DNA of 64,000 nt from Christiangramia oceanisediminis (GTDB lineage: Bacteria > Bacteroidota > Bacteroidia > Flavobacteriales > Flavobacteriaceae): contig NZ_JANCNS010000001.1 in the NCBI RefSeq assembly GCF_022570735.2, forward strand, positions 1,054,001-1,118,000. The letters are read 5' to 3'. Under the pieces are notes generated by a model. That model was not told the origin of the DNA. It ran no database searches and was given only the letters and a program-made list of their open reading frames with translations. Shown piece after piece: positions 45,163-52,038 of the stretch. Every line of letters starts with the position of its first letter. Position 1 is the stretch's first letter. The position numbers and the translations under genes are program-made.

Positions 45163-45750
45163 ATGTTCACAGGGATCGTAGAAGAAATAGGAAAAATAAC
45201 CAGGATAAGCAAATCTGGAAATAACCTGGATATCTGGGTCCAGGCTCGTTTGACTCCAGAGCTTAAAATCGACCAGAGCGTAGCGCATAATGGCGTATGC
45301 TTAACGGTTGTTTCCCTGACCGATACACAATATAAAGTGACTGCCGTTAAGGAAACCCTGGAGAAAACCAATTTGGGTAACTTAAAGACTGGAAGCCAGG
45401 TAAACCTGGAAAGAGGTATGAAGCTAGGAGACCGGCTGGACGGACATATAGTTCAGGGTCATGTTGATCAAACGGCCAAATGTACCCGTGTCCAGGAGGT
45501 TGATGGCAGTTGGGAATTCAGTTTTGAGTACGACGCCGATCTAAACAATATTACGATCGAAAAAGGATCGATCACTATCAATGGTGTAAGCCTTACCGTG
45601 GTAAATTCAAAAAGGAATTCATTTAGCGTAGCTATTATTCCGTATACTTATGCACACACCACCTTTAAAAAGTTAAAGGAAGGAGATACGGTAAACCTGG
45701 AATTTGATGTAATTGGTAAATACGTAAAAAGGATTCAGGAATTAGGCTGA
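45163..45750 (+). CDS. ribE: Riboflavin synthase, alpha subunit
   Basis: This 195-residue enzyme has two tandem lumazine-binding repeats, the first starting MFTGIVEEIGKI. Each repeat has a characteristic NGVCLTV/NGVSLTV loop: AHNGVCLTVVSLT near residue 47 and ITINGVSLTVVNS near residue 145. It makes riboflavin from two lumazines. Its last 16 bases overlap the convergent PID-CTERM-like gene. Confidence 0.96.
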   Translation: MFTGIVEEIGKITRISKSGNNLDIWVQARLTPELKIDQSVAHNGVCLTVVSLTDTQYKVTAVKETLEKTNLGNLKTGSQVNLERGMKLGDRLDGHIVQGHVDQTAKCTRVQEVDGSWEFSFEYDADLNNITIEKGSITINGVSLTVVNSKRNSFSVAIIPYTYAHTTFKKLKEGDTVNLEFDVIGKYVKRIQELG

Positions 45751-46007
45751 GAAATTTCAAAATCCCGTAGCTTAAAACAGCCGTACATCACTCCTACCGC
45801 CATTAACAAATATACATAATCATCTATAGGTAAGCAGAGACCAGGTGGCGGCGGAGTACCGCCTCCTCCAGTTCCCGGATCGCACGGGGGACCATCATGA
45901 GATTTAGTTCCAGGTTGAGGAGGATTCTCCTTATCCTGAGAAAACCCAGCAATAGAAATTCCAAAGCTGAAAATAATTACCAAAAAAATGTGTCTTACCT
46001 GCCCCAT
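45735..46007 (-). CDS. PID-CTERM-like sorted surface protein
   Basis: The 90-residue protein has a signal peptide (about 1-24, ending GFSQ) and a proline- and glycine-rich linker (TGGGGTPPPPG). A short tripartite end follows: Pro60-Ile61-Asp62 in LCLPIDDY, a transmembrane helix (about 64-79) and a basic KLR stop. This matches the layout of exosortase-type sorting tails (PID-CTERM), so a dedicated sortase elsewhere may cleave it. The mature part is tiny; its job is unknown. It overlaps ribE at the 3' end. Confidence 0.72.
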   Translation of the reverse strand: MGQVRHIFLVIIFSFGISIAGFSQDKENPPQPGTKSHDGPPCDPGTGGGGTPPPPGLCLPIDDYVYLLMAVGVMYGCFKLRDFEISQPNS

Positions 46008-46072
46008 TGACGCTAGGTTAATATTTTCGGCGAAAGCCCTATTTATAAGTTAATTTTCAGAAGATTATAATC

Positions 46073-46143
46073 TAAAGTAAGAATTTTCAATCAATAACAA
46101 ACCCTAAGGTCCTGTCATATACGGATATACAATTCTTACTTTA
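46073..46143. repeat. 13-bp inverted repeat in an AT-rich gap
   Basis: TAAAGTAAGAATT (46073-46085) and AATTCTTACTTTA (46131-46143) are exact complements 45 bases apart. The same TAAAGTAAGAA occurs again at 46402-46412. Nothing else recognisable lies between 46008 and 46429. Confidence 0.6.
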
Positions 46144-46429
46144 AAATTTACGCAATAAACAATCATAAGGTTTTAGTTTATTCTAACGTTTGGATATAAA
46201 CTTAAAAACGCTGTGATTCAATCGATTATCAACATGTATTTATTTCAAATGTATTGAATTAGTGAATTGAATTCCTAATAAAATGCCAATTTTTACTTTA
46301 CGAGGCTTAAAAATAATTGTCTACTGTAGTTTTTTGGGTAGGAAATTATAAAATTTGATTTTAATTCATAAGTGAGTAGGCTATGATTTAATTAAGGATC
46401 ATAAAGTAAGAACTATTCCAATTTAGAAG

Positions 46430-46460
46430 CAAAAAAGCCCTGCATTTCTGCAAGGCTTCT
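46430..46460 (-). terminator. Original tRNA terminator, now displaced
   Basis: On the minus strand AGCCTTGCA, GAAA, TGCAGGGCT and a T-run follow the tRNA fragment. Before the element arrived this would have ended the tRNA transcript that is now 14 kb away. Confidence 0.65.
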
Positions 46461-46467
46461 GTTTAAA

Positions 46468-46511
46468 AGTGGTCCCACTTGGGCTCGAACCAAGGACCAC
46501 CTGATTATGAG
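46468..46511. repeat. Left attachment site (attL), tRNA 3' fragment
   Basis: These 44 bases are identical to 60870-60913. They correspond to the anticodon loop through the 3' end of the CAU tRNA. After this point the sequence departs (GAATTCG instead of TCAGGTGC), so only the fragment remains. The left junction of the mobile element lies at 46468-46511. Confidence 0.92.
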
Positions 46512-46698
46512 AATTCGATTTTAACATTTTTTCTAAGTCAAAAACCACTTATTTTTATGATTTTCAGCTATTTACATTTTATTTGTGTTCAATTGATTTC
46601 ATTTAATATCAAACAAATAAGTGTGCATTACATGTGATTTTCCCGAAAAATTAGGGGCATAATTCGTAAATTATCTTCTCAATTTTCAATTTACTAAT

Positions 46699-47916
46699 AT
46701 GCAAACCAGTGCCAACTTAGCCATCGATAAGAGGAGGATAAAAAAGGACCAAACCTTCACTATAATTATTAGACTTTGTCATTTTCAAAAAACAACTTCC
46801 ATATCCACTGGTAAATCTATTCCTTTACATTTTTGGGATAATAAAAATAAGAAAGTAAGATCAATTTATGGTCGGAAAAGCGAGGTTAATTTGTTGAACC
46901 AATTTCTTTATGAACAATTAGGGAAGGCAAGAAATATCATCAACATTCTGGAATTGAAAAATGAACTAAGATTCCTATCCATAAATCAGGTCAAGGAAAG
47001 AATTAGTAAACGAAGAAAGTTTGATTCCTTTTTAGAATATGGAGACAATCTAGTTGAAGAATTAATCAAAGCCAATCGAATTGGAAGTGCCAAATCCTAT
47101 AGAGGATTACTAACTAGATTAAGGTCCTATACCAAGAAAAAAGATCTAAAGTTTAATGATATTAACTATGAGTTTCTTGTGAATTTTGAAACATTTCATT
47201 TATCCAATAATAATTCTTTAAACGGACTTGCATCTTACTTAAGAACGCTTAGATCTATATATAATAAAGCAATAAAAGACAGATTGATCGAGAAAGAAGC
47301 TTATCCTTTTAAGGATGATCAAATTAAAACTACACCTACCTCTAAAAGAGCTATTCAATATGAAAGTGTTTTGAAACTACTACATTATAAAACAGAGAAA
47401 GGCTCCTGGCCCTTTCATTATAAAAATTACTTCCTGATATCCTATTTGCTTTTTGGAATGTCATTCATAGATATGGCTTTTCTTAAAAAGAAAAATATTG
47501 TTGGTGATAGAATAAAATTTCAAAGAAAAAAAACATCTAAAAATTATAATATTCTTATTACCGATCAACTATGGGAAATTCTGGATTTCTATTTAGTAGA
47601 TAAGGAATATGACGATTTTATTCTACCCGTTCTAAATTCTGAAACTTTGATTGAACAGTATAAACAGGTACAAGAAGCCAGAAATCGATATAATAAAGGA
47701 TTAAGGAGAATTGCTAAACAATGTGGAATAAAGGAATATCTTACTTCCTACGTTTCAAGGCATAGTTTTGCAACCCACGCAATGTTAAAAGATATCCCTC
47801 TTCATGTGATTTCCTCGATGCTAGGCCACTCTAAACTGAACACAACTCAAATTTATTTGGATTCATTGCCAACTAATGTTCTTGATAAGTATCATAAACA
47901 GTTGGAATTGATATAA
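46699..47916 (+). CDS. Tyrosine recombinase (element integrase)
   Basis: This 405-residue integrase has an N-terminal arm-binding region, a SAM-like core-binding domain (about 110-205) and a catalytic domain. Visible are SRHSFATHAM (Arg), the GHSKLNTTQIY segment and the nucleophile Tyr (residue about 389). The first catalytic Arg, expected before GMSFIDMAFL, reads LLFG, so Arg I looks absent. IntDOT of CTnDOT also lacks this Arg. It lies 187 bases from attL, as is usual for its own integration site. Confidence 0.92.
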   Translation: MQTSANLAIDKRRIKKDQTFTIIIRLCHFQKTTSISTGKSIPLHFWDNKNKKVRSIYGRKSEVNLLNQFLYEQLGKARNIINILELKNELRFLSINQVKERISKRRKFDSFLEYGDNLVEELIKANRIGSAKSYRGLLTRLRSYTKKKDLKFNDINYEFLVNFETFHLSNNNSLNGLASYLRTLRSIYNKAIKDRLIEKEAYPFKDDQIKTTPTSKRAIQYESVLKLLHYKTEKGSWPFHYKNYFLISYLLFGMSFIDMAFLKKKNIVGDRIKFQRKKTSKNYNILITDQLWEILDFYLVDKEYDDFILPVLNSETLIEQYKQVQEARNRYNKGLRRIAKQCGIKEYLTSYVSRHSFATHAMLKDIPLHVISSMLGHSKLNTTQIYLDSLPTNVLDKYHKQLELI

Positions 47917-48060
47917 ACTCTTTAACTTATTTATCTAAGCTTATCGACTAGACATATAAATAGTAACCTCATAAATGGTTTGATGTAGTTAACTTTTATT
48001 ACGGAAGGAAAACTAACTATCAATCGAGGGAATGAAATTTAACTAAACTAGCATGATTTT

Positions 48061-49155
48061 CTATTTCTCCGTTAATTTATTTTTTGCTGTGATAGAAGTT
48101 CTTTTTCTATAATATTCTGGATTTTCAAAACAAACCCTTCCTCGAATAATTCCGGGATGAACTCTTACTTTTTTTGAAAACTCGTAAATCACCTCATCAG
48201 AAAAATGGTCATTAGAAAGAACAAAATCATTCCATTCTTCTAATTGAATTAAATTGTCCTGTGCAAAGTTATCTGCTTGAAACTCTTCTATCTTTTGCTT
48301 TGCATTATTAATGAAGAAATTAGCATCCATATAATCAGGATTTGTTAAATGTAGATATACGTGCCCCAATTCATGCATTAAAGTAAATGCAAAATAATCC
48401 AATCTTTTATATCGCAAGCTAAGAGCAATAGCCGGGCTACCATCTGACATAAACGTTTTACCTTCTACTGGAGTTTTCGGTGGTCTATCAAGTGTAAAGA
48501 ATTTAATCCCGTATTTTCTTAGAAGCTTTTTTGTTCTTTCAATAACTTTAGTATTATTGAAAAATATTTCCTTTAATTCATTTATTAGATTTTCCTGATC
48601 AATAGGTCTAAATTTACCTACCTTAATCAATTTCGCTTTTGCTTCAGCAACTATCGACCATGTAATTACATTATTCTTTTCTTCAGCAAATTTGGATGAT
48701 TTTCTAAAGTAATATAAATCATAGTTCTCTATTTTACTCTTCAATCCATCGTAATCTGAAACATTGAAGAGTTTATAAATATTACTAACATCTTCTGAAC
48801 TTTGAACATCCAGAAAAGGTTGCTTTTTTAAGAATGTAAGAGGAACCAAGTTGTTTTCATCTATTTTCTTCCAATCTTTAATATTAGAATCCCGTTTTTG
48901 AAAAGTTTTGTTTTTTTTGGCCTCATATATAGAATAATGTGCTTGTAATTCAAGCCAATATGAAGCTTCCTTAAATCCAGCTGCCTCTAAAGCTAACGCA
49001 TGATTTACATTAAAATTTCTAGTCCCATTCAGAATATTACTTAATAAAGAGTGAGCTATATCAATTTTAGCCGAAAGTTCTCTTTGTGTAACATTCCTTT
49101 CCGTCATAAGCTCTGCTAAGACCTTACCCGGATGTACTACCCTATCCATTGTCAT
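48061..49155 (-). CDS. XRE-type HTH and ImmA/IrrE-like metallopeptidase regulator
   Basis: This 364-residue protein has an N-terminal helix-turn-helix like HigA (VTQRELSAKIDIAHSLLSNILNG, residues about 19-41). The zinc peptidase motif HELGHVYLHL lies near residue 264, with a distal Glu in EEFQADNFAQ. Such proteins cleave repressors or act as antitoxins in mobile elements. It diverges from the ubiquitin-like operon. A partner toxin is not adjacent. Control of the operon or of excision is inferred. Confidence 0.82.
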   Translation of the reverse strand: MTMDRVVHPGKVLAELMTERNVTQRELSAKIDIAHSLLSNILNGTRNFNVNHALALEAAGFKEASYWLELQAHYSIYEAKKNKTFQKRDSNIKDWKKIDENNLVPLTFLKKQPFLDVQSSEDVSNIYKLFNVSDYDGLKSKIENYDLYYFRKSSKFAEEKNNVITWSIVAEAKAKLIKVGKFRPIDQENLINELKEIFFNNTKVIERTKKLLRKYGIKFFTLDRPPKTPVEGKTFMSDGSPAIALSLRYKRLDYFAFTLMHELGHVYLHLTNPDYMDANFFINNAKQKIEEFQADNFAQDNLIQLEEWNDFVLSNDHFSDEVIYEFSKKVRVHPGIIRGRVCFENPEYYRKRTSITAKNKLTEK

Positions 49156-49364
49156 AAAGAGTGAAGTATAATTAATACGCTAAAGTAAATAAAAATTTTT
49201 AATCGCCTAATCTGATAATATTCATTTAAGAAACAACCAGATTTATGAGTTCCAAAATTAGAAAAGTGTATTGCTATATTTTATATATTTGCCATATAAC
49301 AATACCGTAATATACAAAAAATTCTTTAAACAAATAATATGTTTACAATTTTGTTACCATTTTC

Positions 49365-49396
49365 TTTGGTCTTAAAGAATGTTTAAAGTATATTTG
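49365..49396 (+). promoter_or_regulatory. Consensus promoter of the Ubl operon leader
   Basis: TTTG (49365-49368) is followed after 20 bases by TATATTTG (49389-49396). This is a full match to the flavobacterial -33/-7 pattern. A second TATATTTG lies at 49284-49291. The leader to the Ubl ATG would be about 280 bases. Confidence 0.65.
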
Positions 49397-49401
49397 TTCG
49401 T

Positions 49402-49631
49402 GTATGTGAAATTGAAAAAAAATATATATGCAGGATTAGCAAAAAAAAATCCAATCTATTGCGGCAACAATAAATTGGATTAAGCTTATAAGGAAAAAAT
49501 AGTTGGTTGACTACGCTTGAGGATTAATCCACCTCAACGCCTTTCCTTTTATTCTTCTACAAAGATAAGTTTTTAATCAATATAAAACAAGTTTTTGTCG
49601 GGAGATTGCCTGAGCAGTTGTAGGTCTCAAC
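49402..49631 (+). ncRNA. Structured leader or small RNA upstream of the Ubl operon
   Basis: The 507-base gap between the regulator and the operon holds no protein gene but is rich in hairpins. AATCCAATCTATTG pairs with CAATAAATTGGATT with one mismatch (49448-49481, loop CGGCAA). TTGAGG pairs with CCTCAA around 49514-49534. CAGTTG pairs with CAACTG (49614-49632). It starts just after a consensus promoter. It may be a leader that controls the operon or a separate RNA. Confidence 0.45.
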
Positions 49632-49683
49632 TGTTTTAAAATCAGAAGACTAAAATTATTAATTGGTTAAAAACTTTATTACC

Positions 49684-49950
49684 ATGAAAAACTTTAAAGA
49701 ACCTTCGAAAGAAGTAAAATTAGAAATTACCGTAAACGGTACACCTAAAAATTGGTCTAAAAGAACACTCGCATACGATGAGATTGTGCAACTAGCTTAC
49801 GGAGCAACTCCTTCAAATCCTAATACCTATTACACAGTAACTTATAAAAGAGGTCAAGGCCATGGAGAACAAGGGAAGGTCGCCCCGGGTCAAGAAATAA
49901 AAGCAACTAATAAAATGAAGCTTTATGTCACAGCTAGTAATAAATCATAG
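49684..49950 (+). CDS. Ubiquitin-like (multiubiquitin-type) protein
   Basis: The protein has 88 residues from the ATG at 49684; a TTG start 21 bases upstream is possible. It shows one ubiquitin-like fold pattern: VKLEITVNGTPKNW, TLAYDEIVQLAYG, YYTVTYKRG and a final strand KLYVTAS. This matches the bacterial multiubiquitin family, here as a single domain. The C terminus is ASNKS, not diglycine. It would be the modifier of the operon. Its end overlaps the E1 gene by 26 bases. Confidence 0.75.
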   Translation: MKNFKEPSKEVKLEITVNGTPKNWSKRTLAYDEIVQLAYGATPSNPNTYYTVTYKRGQGHGEQGKVAPGQEIKATNKMKLYVTASNKS

Positions 49951-51109
49951 TCCGGATCTAAAAAAACTTCGTGATGAAGGTTACGAAGTTCGAATTATAG
50001 GTTCTCATTTAGTCGTGGACAGTATTCCCTATTTAAATTCTACTAAGAATTTAATGTTCGGAAAGTTCATTACAGACATTGTACCAGATCAAACTGGTAA
50101 GGCTTCAAAACCTAGAACACATGTTATTCACTTTCAAGGCGACTATCCAAGTAATTTGGATGGTCGTCCTATTGAAAAGATAAGACATAATTCCACAACT
50201 AGAAATTTAGGAAGTGGATTGATGGTTAATCATAGTTTCTCAAACAAACCTGCGGGTGGGTTTGAAAATAATTATGATAAGGTGATTCATTATATTAATA
50301 TAGTCTCTGCTCCGGCAATGGCTATTAATCCTGATGTAACCCCACAGACATATAAGCCAGTGCAAAGTATGGTGGAGGAAAATTCTCCCCTGTGCTATTT
50401 GGACACCAATGCAAGTAGAGCTGAAATTGGTGGTCTAATGGAGGTATTCAAAAATCTTCGCATTGGAATTATTGGCTTAGGGGGCACGGGATCCTATATT
50501 CTTGATTCGGTAGCTAAAACCCCTGTAAAGGAAATCCACCTCATTGATGGAGATATATTCCTTCAGCATAACGCTTTTAGGTCTCCTGGCGCTGCTTCAA
50601 TTGAGGATTTATATGGAATGCCAAAAGTTAATTACTACAAAAGGATGTATTCAAGTATGCACCAGGGCATTTTCAGTCATAACTTCTATTTTGATCGAGC
50701 CAGACTAAATTCTGTTCTTCCACTTGATTTTGTATTTCTTAGTATTGATAATGGTTTTGAAAAAAAGAAAATTATCAATATCCTGGAGGAACTCGGAATT
50801 TCTTTCATTGATGTAGGAATGGGGGTAGAATATAACCCTAAGGGGCTTATAGCAACCATTAGAACTACTGCTAGCACCAAAACCATGCGATCCCACATTA
50901 AGGAGAAAAATCGAATTTCCTTTGGCAAGGAAGATGAAGATGAATATTCATCTAATATCCAAATAGACGATTTGAATGCTATCAACGCTAAGTTGGCTGT
51001 GATTAAATGGAAAAAGTTTTGTGGTTTCTATCTCGATGATGAGCTCGAGTATCATTCTGTATTTAATATTAATTCAAATATTCTATTGAGTGATGATTTT
51101 GAAACATAG
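49925..51109 (+). CDS. E1-like ThiF adenylyltransferase with N-terminal DUF6791-type domain
   Basis: The 394-residue protein has an N-terminal region (about 1-150, LKKLRDEGYEVRIIGSHLVV then HVIHFQGDYPSNLDG) that resembles DUF6791. An E1/ThiF Rossmann domain follows, with the nucleotide loop GIIGLGGTGS (181-190), LIDGD (206-210) and HNAFRSPG (215-222). There are only two cysteines, Cys157 and Cys366, and no CxxC zinc pair. It should activate the Ubl C terminus with ATP. The gene overlaps both neighbours. Confidence 0.8.
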   Translation: MSQLVINHSPDLKKLRDEGYEVRIIGSHLVVDSIPYLNSTKNLMFGKFITDIVPDQTGKASKPRTHVIHFQGDYPSNLDGRPIEKIRHNSTTRNLGSGLMVNHSFSNKPAGGFENNYDKVIHYINIVSAPAMAINPDVTPQTYKPVQSMVEENSPLCYLDTNASRAEIGGLMEVFKNLRIGIIGLGGTGSYILDSVAKTPVKEIHLIDGDIFLQHNAFRSPGAASIEDLYGMPKVNYYKRMYSSMHQGIFSHNFYFDRARLNSVLPLDFVFLSIDNGFEKKKIINILEELGISFIDVGMGVEYNPKGLIATIRTTASTKTMRSHIKEKNRISFGKEDEDEYSSNIQIDDLNAINAKLAVIKWKKFCGFYLDDELEYHSVFNINSNILLSDDFET

Positions 51110-51479
51110 TTTTGTAGAATACATTCCCGAGGATATTAAAGAAGATAAACTTTATGTTTCTGTGGAGAATGAGATAATAGTTCATAAATGTTGTTGTGGA
51201 TGTGGTGAAAAAGTTTTTTTACCCTTATCTCCAGTAGACTGGAAATTTATTTTTGACGGAGAATCTATAACAATTGACCCTTCCATAGGAAATTGGGGAA
51301 TGGCTTGTAAATCTCACTATTGGATTAAAAATGGTAAAATAGTTTGGTCTAATAACTGGAATCAGGATCAGATCGATGATTGCAGGATTAATGAAACTGT
51401 AGAACACCAAAGGTATTTCAATAGTAAAAAGATTTCATTCTGGTCTCGAATAATAAGTTTTTTTAAATCTAATAATTAA
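51090..51479 (+). CDS. DUF6527-like cysteine-rich protein
   Basis: This 129-residue protein has Cys34-Cys35-Cys36-Gly-Cys38 (CCCGCGE), the motif DPSIGNW and Cys73-x-x-His76 (CKSHYWIKNG). CxC and CxxH look like a zinc site. It matches DUF6527, a family that co-occurs with the E1 gene type above. The C-terminal 20 residues are hydrophobic and basic. It may act as an E2- or E3-like partner, but nothing in the sequence proves that. It overlaps the E1 gene by 20 bases. Confidence 0.72.
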   Translation: MMILKHSFVEYIPEDIKEDKLYVSVENEIIVHKCCCGCGEKVFLPLSPVDWKFIFDGESITIDPSIGNWGMACKSHYWIKNGKIVWSNNWNQDQIDDCRINETVEHQRYFNSKKISFWSRIISFFKSNN

Positions 51480-51510
51480 AAAAAAGGGGGGGGTACCCCC
51501 TCTTTTTTTT
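51479..51510 (+). terminator. Terminator after the Ubl operon
   Basis: A run of eight G followed by TACCCCC and eight T gives a short GC-rich hairpin just after the stop. Confidence 0.75.
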
Positions 51511-51710
51511 ACATACATCATTCGGTTCTACATCCTCTTCAAGAATTTTTTATATACCTCCCATTCTTTAGAAATGTTTTCTTCTCAGTTTTTATCAAAA
51601 AATTCGAATGGATGATTCTTCGGACTAGTCATCTAAACATAGAAAAAGTGGTTATTAGAAATTAAATGAAAGATTATGAAAATTTAGCCAATTTTAAAAC
51701 TACACAAGGA

Positions 51711-51845
51711 TTGTTGAAAGATGTACCACTTCATGTAATTTCCTCGATGCTAGGCCACTATAAACTGAACACAACTCAAATTTATCTGGATTCATTACCA
51801 ACCAATATCCTTGATAAATATCATAAACAGTTAATTCTTGATTGA
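51711..51845 (+). pseudogene. Integrase C-terminal fragment
   Basis: The 44 codons ending in TGA translate to LLKDVPLHVISSMLGHYKL and so on, including TTQIYLDSLPTNILDKYHKQL. They are near-identical to the last part of the integrase at 46699, including the catalytic Tyr. The rest of the gene is missing, although 30 bases upstream keep weak similarity. This marks an old junction between the Ubl part and the iron module. Confidence 0.85.
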
Positions 51846-51966
51846 TCTTTAAGTTTATCAAAAAAGGAATTGAGATAACAAATTTATTCTAAAGCAGTTA
51901 AACCTATTATAGAATAAACATGCGGTTTACAAAGAACAACCTTGTATGAAGTAAAACAAAATTTTT

Positions 51967-51989
51967 TTATTTATAATTAGTCTAAATAA
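51967..51989. promoter_or_regulatory. Candidate Fur box
   Basis: TTATTTATA and TCTAAATAA are inverted halves (one mismatch) around AATTA, resembling the Fur operator of flavobacterial iron genes. It overlaps the upstream promoter region of the TonB receptor gene. Confidence 0.55.
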
Positions 51990-52001
51990 TATTAAGGTTT
52001 T

Positions 52002-52009
52002 TATATTTG
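52002..52009 (+). promoter_or_regulatory. Flavobacterial -7 box for the TonB receptor
   Basis: TATATTTG is a perfect box, 30 bases before the ATG and just after the Fur-like palindrome. Confidence 0.6.
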
Positions 52010-52038
52010 CCCCCAGACAAACTATGTAAAAACCCAAA

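Noticed and set aside
46468-46542. A functional tRNA gene at the left end of the element
   Set aside because: Only the 3' half (anticodon loop to acceptor) is present; the sequence departs at GAATTCG, so no cloverleaf can form.
49402-49631. The hairpin-rich stretch as a retron RNA
   Set aside because: No reverse transcriptase gene is found in the element, and the typical msr-msd layout is missing.
49925-51109. The ThiF protein as a molybdopterin or thiamine cofactor enzyme
   Set aside because: It lacks the CxxC zinc pair, has an extra N-terminal domain, and lies in an operon with a ubiquitin-like and a DUF6527-like gene in a mobile element; no cofactor genes are adjacent.
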